DNA of 64,000 nt, taken from contig CBDCUP010000021.1 of the NCBI GenBank assembly GCA_965222655.1, positions 434,001 to 498,000 of the forward strand, given 5' to 3'. Below, in pieces: positions 15,973-24,307 of the stretch. The stretch comes from CAUZIZ01 sp965222655. Its GTDB lineage: Bacteria > Acidobacteriota > UBA6911 > RPQK01 > JAJDTT01. The notes beneath the pieces are model-generated. The model was given only the letters and a program-made list of their open reading frames with translations, was not told the DNA's origin and made no database searches. The number at the start of each line of letters is the position of its first letter. Positions within the stretch are counted from its first letter, which is position 1. The position numbers and the translations under genes were made by a program.

Positions 15973-16014
15973 CACGATTTGCCCCGAAGTTCTCGATTGG
16001 ATTATAAGAGCGGT

Positions 16015-17132
16015 TCTGGGGTATCCATTTAACCGGACTGAATGTAGGCTGAGGCGGTGGATCACCCTCGTGCTGGCACGCACTATCCGAGGTCCGTGGG
16101 CGAGTTCCAGGCCTGGTTCCGCACCGATGCGGACTGTCTGGACTACTTGGAGTGGCTGCGATGGCCCGCTGGCTTCGCTTGCGCGGACTGCGGCCACGAT
16201 GGTGGCTGGCGGCTGGGCGATGGGCGCTTCAGGTGCTCCGGGTGCGGCGGCCGTAGTTCGGTGACTGCGGGCACGATCTTTGACCGGACGCGCACGCCGC
16301 TCACGGTATGGTTCAATGCCTGCTGGCTGTTCGCCACGGGCAAAGACGGGATCTCGGCGCTGAGCCTGAAGCGGACGCTCGAGATCGGCTCCTACCAGAC
16401 CGCGTGGGCCATGCTGCATCGGCTGCGGTCGGTGCTGGTGCGCCGGGGCCGCGACCGACTAGCCGGCATGGTGGAGGTGGATGAGACCTACATCGGCGGT
16501 GAGCAGCCGGGGCTGGCAGGTGGCCGGGCCAGGGGCAAGAAGGTGCTGACCGGCATCGCGGTGGAGGTCCGGGAGCCGAAAGGGCTTGGCCGCTGCCGCA
16601 TGCTGCCGCTGGCTGATGCGTCGGCCGCGTCGCTGCACCCGTTCGTGACAGATCACGTTGAGCCGGGCGCGACGGTCTTCACCGACGGCTGGCAGGGTTA
16701 CCACGGTCTGGAGAAGCTCGGCTACGTCCATGCTCGACGCAGCCAGCGGGCGGCCCGGGCCCGCGGGGAGGATACCGGCGAGCTACTGCCCGCGGTGCAC
16801 CGTGTCGCCTCACTGGCCAAGCGGTGGCTGCTGGGCACCCACCAAGGATCGGTGGAGCCCGCCCACCTGGCCAGCTACCTGGATGAGTTCGTGTTCCGCT
16901 TCAACCGCCGACGCTCCCGAAGCCGCGGGATGGTCTTCTACCGGGTGCTCGAACTCGCCGCTGCCCACGAGCCGCTACGCTACCAGGACCTTATCGCCAC
17001 CAAGCGGCCCCGGGCGGTGTCGCCCACGCCGCCCCAGGCGCGCGGGCACCCGCCGAGCCTGGATCGCCCTCCAGCGAACCGCCCCTGGAGAACTGCCGGC
17101 CCGGATGGGTCCGGTTAAATGGATACCCCAGA
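16015..17132. mobile_element. IS1595-family element, second type
   Basis: Perfect 24-bp terminal inverted repeats, TCTGGGGTATCCATTTAACC plus GGAC at 16015-16038 and its complement at 17109-17132, bound a 1118-bp element with a single transposase gene. The flanking octamers (AGAGCGGT and CATCGGTA) do not match, so no 8-bp duplication is visible; one flank was probably lost by a later deletion. Terminal repeats and protein differ clearly from the element at 3285-5502, so this is a separate lineage of the family without passengers. Confidence 0.88.
16057..17118 (+). CDS. IS1595-family transposase
   Basis: The 353-residue protein has a zinc ribbon (CADCGHDG near residue 43 and CSGCGGRSS near residue 60) followed by the ISXO2-like core: GMVEVDETYIGGEQPG with the first Asp, VFTDGWQGYHGL with the second, and LLGTHQGSVEPAHLASYLDEF in the third-ligand region. 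The GTG start at 16057 lies 18 bases inside the left repeat. The C-terminal 60 residues are Pro/Arg-rich and probably non-essential. It mobilises only its own 24-bp ends. High-GC codon use resembles an import. Confidence 0.85.
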   Translation: MDHPRAGTHYPRSVGEFQAWFRTDADCLDYLEWLRWPAGFACADCGHDGGWRLGDGRFRCSGCGGRSSVTAGTIFDRTRTPLTVWFNACWLFATGKDGISALSLKRTLEIGSYQTAWAMLHRLRSVLVRRGRDRLAGMVEVDETYIGGEQPGLAGGRARGKKVLTGIAVEVREPKGLGRCRMLPLADASAASLHPFVTDHVEPGATVFTDGWQGYHGLEKLGYVHARRSQRAARARGEDTGELLPAVHRVASLAKRWLLGTHQGSVEPAHLASYLDEFVFRFNRRRSRSRGMVFYRVLELAAAHEPLRYQDLIATKRPRAVSPTPPQARGHPPSLDRPPANRPWRTAGPDGSG

Positions 17133-17178
17133 CATCGGTAATAGTTCGTGCGCATGACCAAGTCAAGGAGTTAACGGC

Positions 17179-18000
17179 ATGACACCGGAAGAAGCCTACT
17201 TGTTCGATCTCAATGGCTATCTCATACTGCGACAGGTTCTGCCCCGGGATCTGGTCAGGGATCTCAACGGGGAAATCGACAGGCTCGAGGCACTCAGCGA
17301 CGAGGAGGTGGCTGCCTTGGGAGTTCCTCGAGGCTACTATCGGGAGGAGGAGGACCGGCTGCCGGTCGACTATTCCTGTCCTCTTCTCAGGTGCGGAGGG
17401 GTCTTCGAAAGGCTGATCGACTGGCCAGCCACCGTTCCCTGCGTCGAGGCGATGATCGGCGAGCCCACCCGCTTGGACGCACTGCATCTGCTGGTGCGCC
17501 AATCGGGGCGGTCTACAGTCTTTCACCACGGGTATTCAGAGCTCCTGTCCTACAGCGAATTCGCCGTGACCAACCGACAATTCAAATGCGTGAGTGTCAA
17601 GATCGGCTATGCGCTCACCGACGTCGCCGCGGAAAACGGGGCCTTCGCCGTGATCCCGGGAAGTCACAAAAGCAGCTATTTCAATCCCTATCACCTGGAG
17701 GAACCGGATGAAACCCATCCCCTGGTACAGACCTGCCGTTGCCAGGCCGGAGATGCGGTGATCTTCACCGAGGATCTGACTCACGGCGCCGTCCGGAATC
17801 GAAGTGGCAAGGTTCGGCGCACGATCTTCGCCTCCTATGCCCCCGCTTTTCAGACGGCCTGGGATAATCAGCTGGAAATGGCCGAAGGTTTCGAGGAGAG
17901 GGCCACACCCAGGCAGCTGGAACTGATTCAGGGTCCACCTCCGTTCGGCGGAGCAGGGGGGTTCAATCAAGGACCGATCAGGGCTGCTTCATCCGACTAG
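17179..18000 (+). CDS. Phytanoyl-CoA dioxygenase-like (PhyH) oxygenase
   Basis: This 273-residue cytosolic protein has the double-stranded beta-helix layout of PhyH-family Fe(II)/2-oxoglutarate oxygenases. The strongest signatures are YALTDVAAENGAFAVIPGSHKS and GDAVIFTEDLTHGAVRN, the latter giving the distal iron histidine, and SGKVRRTIFASYAP with the 2-oxoglutarate arginine. The proximal site reads VFHHGYSELL rather than a plain HxD, so iron ligation is not certain. AAGGAG lies 9 bases before the ATG. It sits immediately after the IS and 8 bases before a second family member, with which it is co-transcribed. Confidence 0.8.
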   Translation: MTPEEAYLFDLNGYLILRQVLPRDLVRDLNGEIDRLEALSDEEVAALGVPRGYYREEEDRLPVDYSCPLLRCGGVFERLIDWPATVPCVEAMIGEPTRLDALHLLVRQSGRSTVFHHGYSELLSYSEFAVTNRQFKCVSVKIGYALTDVAAENGAFAVIPGSHKSSYFNPYHLEEPDETHPLVQTCRCQAGDAVIFTEDLTHGAVRNRSGKVRRTIFASYAPAFQTAWDNQLEMAEGFEERATPRQLELIQGPPPFGGAGGFNQGPIRAASSD

Positions 18001-18008
18001 GTCGAGAC

Positions 18009-18824
18009 ATGGAGACAAGAGTCAGAAGGAAGAAGAAGACTGTCCGGCCCTTCCAGGTCGGTACTGGACAGCGCCACCTATCCGAAGAAGAGCGCTACGC
18101 CTTCGACATTACCGGGTTTCTGATCCTCGACAGTTTGCTGACAGCCGACGAGGTGAGCGATGCGCGGGGCAGATTGGATGCGGCTTTCTCCAGTCCTTCT
18201 CCCAGGGTCAAGCGGCAGCAGAACGGTCCCGAAGTCGAGCTGTTGAATGTGGTCGAGTGCGGCGGTGTTCTGGAAGACGTCGTCGCATCCCCTCGGCTCG
18301 TAAAGACGATGGAGGAGCTGATCTGGGGGAGTCAAATCCGTCTGGTAGCCTCCCGCGCTATTCTTAGAGAATCGGGTATCACAGGTGAGATCACGCAAGG
18401 GGGATTGGCGGACCCCAGGCGCTATACCCGATATCGCAGCTTCCTCGAGGGCGAGATGCGCTGTTTGATGGTGTCGTGCCTGATCGCGCTCGATGACGCG
18501 GCTGAAGGTGACGGGAGCTTTGCTGTGATTCCCGCCAGCCACAAGAGCAATTTTCCTCATCCCTATCCGCGGGCTGATCTGGAAAAGGTCCCAGCTTTGA
18601 AGGATCTACCCCTGGCGGCGGGCTCCGCCGTCGTCTTCAGCGAGAGCCTCTCACACGCGATGAAGGCTTCCAGTTTGCAGGAAAAGCTGTGGGTGCTTTA
18701 TCAATACGGCCCCTCCTACATGCTCAGTTGGCCGGGCTGCGAGATTTCGGAGGAGTTCCGAGCGCGGATCTCGGGCGATGAAACAAAAGCTCGACTCTTG
18801 AGAGAACCCTACTACCATCCTTGA
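18009..18824 (+). CDS. PhyH-like protein, proximal iron ligands apparently lost
   Basis: The 271-residue product keeps the later PhyH motifs, ALDDAAEGDGSFAVIPASHKS and AGSAVVFSESLSHAMKASS, but where the HxD motif should be it reads RESGITGEITQGGLADPRR, with no histidine. It may bind iron differently or be a non-catalytic partner of the preceding gene. It starts with a basic stretch (RVRRKKKTVR), has no signal peptide, and follows its sibling after 8 bases. The next gene is convergent. Confidence 0.72.
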   Translation: METRVRRKKKTVRPFQVGTGQRHLSEEERYAFDITGFLILDSLLTADEVSDARGRLDAAFSSPSPRVKRQQNGPEVELLNVVECGGVLEDVVASPRLVKTMEELIWGSQIRLVASRAILRESGITGEITQGGLADPRRYTRYRSFLEGEMRCLMVSCLIALDDAAEGDGSFAVIPASHKSNFPHPYPRADLEKVPALKDLPLAAGSAVVFSESLSHAMKASSLQEKLWVLYQYGPSYMLSWPGCEISEEFRARISGDETKARLLREPYYHP

Positions 18825-18845
18825 GTCGGTTTTAGATAGCGTCCT

Positions 18846-20096
18846 TTACTCGAAGAATCCGGTTCCGGGAACCAGGTGCTGTCGGCAGACTTCCTCGTTC
18901 AACTCCACTCCCAGTCCGGGAGCGTCTGAGACCTGAAGATAGCCGTCCCGATAGATAGGTCCGTCCCTCTGGATGATGTCTTGCCAGTAGGGAAGGTCGA
19001 CGCTGTCCGATTCAAGGGTGAGGAAGGAGCGGATTGCCATACAGGCATGTCCCGATGCGATGGTTCCCACTGGAGAGCACATGTTGTGGCAGGCCATGGG
19101 AATATTGTAGATATCGGCCCAGTCGGCGATCTTCTTCGTTTCGAGTAGTCCACCACTCTTCTGCAGGTCGGGTTGAATGATGTCGCAAGCCCGTTTCTCG
19201 ATGAAGGGCCGGAAACTCTGTCGGGCATAGAGGTTCTCACCGGTGCAGATGGGGGTTCGGGAAACAGCGGTGATGCGGGCGAACGAGTCTGCGTCATCGG
19301 GCGCGATAGGATCCTCGAAGAACCAGAGGTTCAGATCCTCGATCATCTGAAGGAAGCGCAGGACATCGCCAGTGTTGTATCGCCAGTGGACGTCTACAGC
19401 GAAGGGGAAGTCTTCGCCCACTGTTGCGCGGATCTTCTCCAGCACCCTGGCCCACTGCCTCAACTCAGCGGGCAATGGACTCTTGTTCCACTCCCTCTCC
19501 CGGAACCTCTTGGGGTCGAGCTTTCCCCCGACCGAGACCTTGATCGCCCGAAAGCCCGACTCCAGGGAGCGCTGGGCGGCTTCGGCCCAGGCCGAGGGGT
19601 CTGGTGTATCCGAGCCATCGGCGTCGTGGTAGATGTGCAGCTTCTCTCGGAACTTGCCGCCCAGCAGGACGTAGACGGGGACGTTCAAGATCTTGCCGGC
19701 AAGGTCCCAGAGGGCGGTTTCGATTCCTCCTATGGCTCCGCTCAAGTCACCGGACCGGGACCCCTCGTAGAGCAGCGTCTCCGACATCTTCTGGTAAAGG
19801 TAGTCGACCTGGAGAGGGTCCTCGCCCACCACGAGCTCACGAAGTCGATCGATGTGGGCAGGGATGGCCGAACCGATATGGGCTTCTCCCAGACCGTAGA
19901 GTTCGGAGTCGGTTACGATCTTCACCAGGCGAGCTGGATAGTAGGTGAGCTGGACCGCGGCCGTCTTCACATCCACGATCTTGACCTTGCCTACTTCGCT
20001 AGCGGCTGCCGGCACGGCTTTCAGCAGCGACGAGCGCTCCAGGGAAAGGGCCGCGGCCCCGGCCCCCGCTGTCAGCAATTGTCTTCGGGTCCACAT
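18846..20096 (-). CDS. Enolase-superfamily (mandelate racemase/muconate lactonizing) enzyme, Tat-exported
   Basis: This 416-residue protein begins with a twin-arginine signal (MWTRRQLLTAGAGAAALSL). The core has a catalytic lysine in AIKVSVGGK, metal ligands Asp in AVDVHWRYN, Glu in WFFEDPIAP and Glu in ICTGENLY, and the C-terminal catalytic-dyad region IPMACHNMCSPVG. Superfamily members abstract a proton next to a carboxylate; most with this layout dehydrate sugar acids. Export is unusual for the family, which normally acts in the cytoplasm. It lies 12 bases upstream of the next gene on the same strand, so it may be transcribed after the 20109-21674 gene. Confidence 0.85.
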   Translation of the reverse strand: MWTRRQLLTAGAGAAALSLERSSLLKAVPAAASEVGKVKIVDVKTAAVQLTYYPARLVKIVTDSELYGLGEAHIGSAIPAHIDRLRELVVGEDPLQVDYLYQKMSETLLYEGSRSGDLSGAIGGIETALWDLAGKILNVPVYVLLGGKFREKLHIYHDADGSDTPDPSAWAEAAQRSLESGFRAIKVSVGGKLDPKRFREREWNKSPLPAELRQWARVLEKIRATVGEDFPFAVDVHWRYNTGDVLRFLQMIEDLNLWFFEDPIAPDDADSFARITAVSRTPICTGENLYARQSFRPFIEKRACDIIQPDLQKSGGLLETKKIADWADIYNIPMACHNMCSPVGTIASGHACMAIRSFLTLESDSVDLPYWQDIIQRDGPIYRDGYLQVSDAPGLGVELNEEVCRQHLVPGTGFFE

Positions 20097-20108
20097 GGTT
20101 TCTTCTCC

Positions 20109-21674
20109 TTACCCCTGAAACCGGAGTGAGTAAAGGTCCGCGTCTCGCAGCTGGATCCTCAATCTGGTGGGTTTGCCCCGCAAGGAGCTCAGGTCTCCGC
20201 CATTTTTCCAGGTCACCGCACGCCCAATCGTGTCGCCGAAGTGATCTGGGCAGTCCGCCAAAGAAAAGCCGTCGATTGCCTTGCCCGTCGAGTCTTGAAG
20301 CTCGACCCGGACGCTCCCAGCGGCTGAGGTGGCGAAATTCAAGGTGAGCTGAGAGCCGGAGAATTTGAGGGATTGAGTGAATACTTCGCCACCACTCATG
20401 GGAGCGTTTAGCGAGACGAAGCCGTCCAGTCGCAATGTGTAGCGCCGTAGCGCACTACCTTTGCCCGTCCAGTAGCTCTCGACGGCGTAGAGCGACAACT
20501 CGTCGGGGGCGCCAGGCAGATCGGATCTCGTCTCCACCAGATGCCAGGCGATGTACTGATGTCCGTAGTGCCAGGTGTCGGGTCGCTGGGGGCCTGGCCG
20601 CAGGAAGGCTTCGTTCCAGCGCTTGAACTTGAGACCGTCCCGGCTCGCCATCAGCAGTGCTTCGGTGACCGCCGTACCGTACCGCTCGACGGACGAAGCC
20701 CGCAACTTCCTGTGTTCCAATTCAGGAAGGTCCCTCATTGAGTCGGACCAACCACGGTCGATATAGCGAGTGGGAAAGCCGATCAGGATATGGGGTGCCC
20801 GATGGTAGGGCTTCACTTGATTCGTGTACAGGTGCTCCGCCGGTGAGTCTTCGTAGAGAAGATCGACAGGTGTACTCCAGTGGATCAGGTCGTCGGAGGT
20901 CGCCGTACGGATGTCTCGGATCCCCTCTTTGAAGATTCTCCAGTAGGCACGGTATTTTCCGATCGTCGGGTCCCAGAAGGCGAGATTCTGGGAATCGAAC
21001 GCGCCCAACTTGGCCAGCATCGGCCCGTCAGTCATGGGTGACCAGTGGATTCCGTCTGCAGACTTGAAGGGCAGAAGAGCGTTCGGGTCCGACGATCGAA
21101 CGATCGCCTTGTAGCGTGCGTCAGAAGCGGCGTTGGGGTTCGTGTCCTTGAAGACAGCCGGGTGGCCGGCGTCGACCTTGAGCGCTCCCCGCGGGCCGCT
21201 GGCGATGGCGATGTTGTTCTTCTTGGAACCCTGGAACTCGTGCAGGCCGAGGTCCGGTTTGCGCCAGCGAATACCGTCGTCGCTTTCCGCGTAGCAGCAG
21301 TATAAGGGGTGGCTCTTGTTGTTGAGTTTCCCCTGAGTGGGCTCCAGGTGCCAGGCCTTGTAGTACATGCGGTAGAGGTTTCCGTCCTGAAAGACGCTGT
21401 GATAGCCGCTGCCGCTGCCCTCCCAGGGCTGATCGTGAACCAGGGCGAGTTCCTGCGGCACGGGATGGTGAAGTCGCAGCGATGCGCCTCCCTCCATGCG
21501 ATCGATGAGATGGCTGTCGATGAACAGCTCCCGTCGAGAGCCGATGTCAAAGGCGCCGGTTCCCGCTGCCTGGGCAGAGCTGGAAGCGGTGAGCGCGGAG
21601 GAGCCTGAGGCTGCCAGACCAAGGGCACCCACACCCTTGAGCCAATCACGCCGGGAAAGGTCAGTCTGCTTCAT
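20109..21674 (-). CDS. Exported beta-propeller protein (paralogue B), Tat signal
   Basis: This 521-residue member of the family starts with LSRRDWLKGVGALGLAASG, a Tat signal. It continues with ELFIDSHLIDR, blade motifs SDDGIRWRKPD, KSADGIHWSPM, TSDDLIHWSTP and SRDGLKFKRW, the DGFVSLNAP bridge, and a beta-sandwich ending DADLYSLRF. ATG at 21674 is preferred because GAAAGGAGAGAAAC precedes it; the frame is open far upstream into the TVP38 gene, where it is not coding. The enolase-type gene follows after 12 bases. The function is inferred as binding or hydrolysis of a glycan-like substrate in the periplasm; no catalytic residue is certain. Confidence 0.75.
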   Translation of the reverse strand: MKQTDLSRRDWLKGVGALGLAASGSSALTASSSAQAAGTGAFDIGSRRELFIDSHLIDRMEGGASLRLHHPVPQELALVHDQPWEGSGSGYHSVFQDGNLYRMYYKAWHLEPTQGKLNNKSHPLYCCYAESDDGIRWRKPDLGLHEFQGSKKNNIAIASGPRGALKVDAGHPAVFKDTNPNAASDARYKAIVRSSDPNALLPFKSADGIHWSPMTDGPMLAKLGAFDSQNLAFWDPTIGKYRAYWRIFKEGIRDIRTATSDDLIHWSTPVDLLYEDSPAEHLYTNQVKPYHRAPHILIGFPTRYIDRGWSDSMRDLPELEHRKLRASSVERYGTAVTEALLMASRDGLKFKRWNEAFLRPGPQRPDTWHYGHQYIAWHLVETRSDLPGAPDELSLYAVESYWTGKGSALRRYTLRLDGFVSLNAPMSGGEVFTQSLKFSGSQLTLNFATSAAGSVRVELQDSTGKAIDGFSLADCPDHFGDTIGRAVTWKNGGDLSSLRGKPTRLRIQLRDADLYSLRFQG

Positions 21675-21742
21675 GATGTTTCTCTCCTTTCTAGAGACTC
21701 GACCGGGAACGCTGATTGCAGAGCTCGATAGACTGTTCCCCG

Positions 21743-22435
21743 TTATGCACTCGGATCGGGATTGCCGTTTTCTCCCGTGATATGCAGGAAGTGGCGTCTC
21801 AAGCCGAGAAAGTCGTACTTTTCGATCCATCCTGGTAGCAAAAAGAAAAGGACTACTAAGGTCCCTCCCATTAGAAGGGTCGAAACCGGGCCCACGCTTA
21901 GTATGGACCCAAAATAGGTGTAGGCAAAAGTCAAAGGGGTCATCCCGAGTGCGGTGGCGAGGACGAAGCGACGCAAAGACATACCGGTCAGGCCCGCGCC
22001 ATAGCTGACAATGTCGAATGAGACGAAGGGCAGAAGTCGGGATAGCAAGACAATACGCGTCAAGAGCTTGTCCGAGCATTGAACGCAGAAGTTGATGTGT
22101 CCAGTGAGGACCCGATCCAGGAACTGGCGCCCGAGCAATCGGGCAAGCAGGAATGCCAAACTGGCTCCCAACACGCCTCCCAGAATCGAGTAGAGACCTC
22201 CCTGGAAGGGTCCGAAGAAAGCGCCGGCGGCCAGCGTCAGGGGAAGGCTGGGAATGGGGCTGAGGACGACGGCCGTGGTCATGAGGAGAACGAAGAACAC
22301 GGGGGCCATGCCGCCGGCTTCTTGCAGCCACCTCTCCGTGTTTTCCGGATCCAAGAGCTGAACCAGATCGCCCAGGGGGACGACCAGGCTCAGTAGGATC
22401 AGAAGGGCGATCGCGGCTAATCCCTTGATGAGCAT
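21743..22435 (-). CDS. TVP38/TMEM64 (SNARE-associated/DedA-like) membrane protein
   Basis: The 230-residue protein has five or six hydrophobic segments, among them GLAAIALLILLSLVVPLG, VFFVLLMTTAVVLSPIPS and FILLPG-type loops. The family core is visible as SPIPSLPLTLAAGAFFGPFQ, LGASLAFLLARLLGR and LLPFVSFDIVSYGAGLTGM. Related proteins sit in the inner membrane and are linked to lipid or proton-coupled transport. ATG at 22435 avoids overlap with the upstream gene; a start at 22513 is possible but would overlap it by 32 bases. The position between two propeller genes on the same strand suggests one long transcription unit. Confidence 0.85.
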   Translation of the reverse strand: MLIKGLAAIALLILLSLVVPLGDLVQLLDPENTERWLQEAGGMAPVFFVLLMTTAVVLSPIPSLPLTLAAGAFFGPFQGGLYSILGGVLGASLAFLLARLLGRQFLDRVLTGHINFCVQCSDKLLTRIVLLSRLLPFVSFDIVSYGAGLTGMSLRRFVLATALGMTPLTFAYTYFGSILSVGPVSTLLMGGTLVVLFFLLPGWIEKYDFLGLRRHFLHITGENGNPDPSA

Positions 22436-22481
22436 TCGAATTTTCTCGAGAGACCAGCCCTCAGCGTGCCTGTTGAATTCT

Positions 22482-24038
22482 CTATTCGAACTGGAACGAA
22501 TAGAGCTTGGCATTGCGGATCCAGAAACGAAGCTGGAGCGGGCGCCCCGCCAGGGAGCTCAGGTCGCCTTTACCCTTCCAGCTTGCCTTGAATCGACCCG
22601 CCTTGGTCAACCGGTCGGACTCGTCCAGCGAGAAGCCGGCGATGGGTTGGGTCTGGTGATCCAGGATCTCCACCTTGATTTCGGCGACGCCCGATCCGTC
22701 GTTGTGCCGGGCCGGCTCCAGGTTGACCCAGAGATTGGATCCCTCAAAACTGAAGCTCTGCGTCAGCAGGACACCGGGGCGCAGTTTTCCCGCGTCGATG
22801 GAAACAAAGCCGTCCTCGGGAAGCGTGGCCAGGCCAGGTGCCCGAAGAGCCGAGTCCCCTTTGAGAAAGAGCTGTTCCGGACCTCGCCAGTTAGCACCGG
22901 TATAGTAGATCCAGACCCTACCGCCCTGCATGATCGGCGTCTGGACGTAGAGGCTCACCGTGTCGAAGCTGCCTTCATCCCCGGGTCGGATCAGTGGCTC
23001 CCGGAATCTGCGATCGTAGTGCACGCCATCGCGGCTGAAGGCAAGGGTGGGGTAGTGAAGCGTGTTGGTCGTCCTAAAGATCCAAGGCAGCCCGATGTAG
23101 GTGCCTTCGTAGGTGACGACGGGAAAGAGATAGAATTCGCTGTCGATATGATCGCGCTCGTCTGGCACGATGATGTTCTGCGGAAGACTCCAGCTCTTCA
23201 TGTCGGGGCTCTCGGCCCTTCCCACCATTCTTACCCCCAGCGGGCACTGTCGGTGCAGGCAGTTTTCGATGTGAGCTGCGTAGACACCGCGGATGGGATC
23301 CCAACCCATGTAGTGGGTCGGTCCCCATCGTCCCGGCTCGGGTGTGGTGTCCATGACCGGATTGCCCGGTTCGGCCGTCCACTCGAAGCCATCTGGGGAG
23401 TAGTAGAGGTGCAGCTGCATTCCCGGAGGATTCTGGGTTCGCGTCTGGCCGATCGCCTTGTAGCGCTTGGCCGGGTCCTTCTCGTTAGGGTCCAGAAAGG
23501 TTGGAGCACGGCTTCCTTTGGGTAGGATGTTGTTGGATCTGGAGCCGTTGAATTCCACCTTGCCCAGATTGGGCCTCTCCCAGTTGAATCCATCCTTGGA
23601 GGTCGCAAAGCAGAGTCTGGAGGTGTACTTGTGGTAGTCTCCAAGGTATTGGTAGGCGGCGTCGACTTGTTCGCGGACCGATCCTTTATCCGTCCAATGG
23701 TAGTCGGTCAGCTTACCGCCCCGCTCGGCCTTCCATTGCCCCGTGGTCGAGTACCACATCTTGAAAACGCCCTTGTCCTCGTCATACATCACCTTGGCAA
23801 CGGGGCTCATGGAGCCTTCCCAGGGACGGTCCGGCTTGATCACGGGATTGTTGGGTGCCTTGGTAGCGGTGTTCAGGACCTGCCGGGCATCGGTGAGGCT
23901 CTGGATCATATAGTCATCGATGAACAGCTGCTTTCGGTTTCCGATCTCCAACACCGCCGTGTGCGCTTCCGCGGCCTGAACGTTGAAGATGGTGAGTGCC
24001 AGAAGGCAAAGGCCTCCCGGGGATACATGGGTTCTCAT
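22482..24038 (-). CDS. Exported beta-propeller protein (paralogue C)
   Basis: The 518-residue product has a Sec signal (GGLCLLALTIFNVQAAEA), the QLFIDDYMIQS motif, DRPWEGSMSPVAKVMYDEDK, blade motifs SKDGFNWERPN, SPDGFEWTAEP and SRDGVHYDRRF, the DGFVSIDAG bridge and the C-terminal sandwich ending NAKLYSFQF. Compared with paralogue B it is missing the Tat signal but is otherwise collinear. The DEDKGVFKMWY stretch gives the Gly that is replaced by UGA in the paralogue at 44839. AAGGGGGAGAAACG precedes the ATG. Confidence 0.78.
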   Translation of the reverse strand: MRTHVSPGGLCLLALTIFNVQAAEAHTAVLEIGNRKQLFIDDYMIQSLTDARQVLNTATKAPNNPVIKPDRPWEGSMSPVAKVMYDEDKGVFKMWYSTTGQWKAERGGKLTDYHWTDKGSVREQVDAAYQYLGDYHKYTSRLCFATSKDGFNWERPNLGKVEFNGSRSNNILPKGSRAPTFLDPNEKDPAKRYKAIGQTRTQNPPGMQLHLYYSPDGFEWTAEPGNPVMDTTPEPGRWGPTHYMGWDPIRGVYAAHIENCLHRQCPLGVRMVGRAESPDMKSWSLPQNIIVPDERDHIDSEFYLFPVVTYEGTYIGLPWIFRTTNTLHYPTLAFSRDGVHYDRRFREPLIRPGDEGSFDTVSLYVQTPIMQGGRVWIYYTGANWRGPEQLFLKGDSALRAPGLATLPEDGFVSIDAGKLRPGVLLTQSFSFEGSNLWVNLEPARHNDGSGVAEIKVEILDHQTQPIAGFSLDESDRLTKAGRFKASWKGKGDLSSLAGRPLQLRFWIRNAKLYSFQFE

Positions 24039-24171
24039 TTCGTTTCTCCCCCTTTTGCAGTCAAGTGTTGCTCTTCCATTCTGCCGTCAGAAATCCCGTT
24101 TGCAAGTCGTCGAGGTAAAACTCTCGAGCGTTTCAGGCCCGACAACCCAGTCGATCTCCTCCTGACGCAGG

Positions 24172-24254
24172 ACGTGGGTTCGGTCTCCAGGCCGAAGTCT
24201 TCCACTTCGAGCCTCTTGGCTCGAAGCACGGCGGCCTGGAGACCGCCGCCACGT
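24172..24254 (-). repeat. Compound palindromic repeat, copy 1
   Basis: An 83-bp unit bounded by ACGTGG and CCACGT contains three nested palindromes: TTCGGTCTCCAGGCCGAAG, CGAGCCTCTTGGCTCG, and GGCGGCCTGGAGACCGCCGCC. It is the reverse orientation of 43253-43332. It lies between the start of paralogue C and the end of the TPR gene, both on the minus strand. Confidence 0.85.
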
Positions 24255-24307
24255 ACCTGGACCGAGGTTTCTTTCTCGAATAACCCGGCTCGCAGCCGAG
24301 GGCTGGA

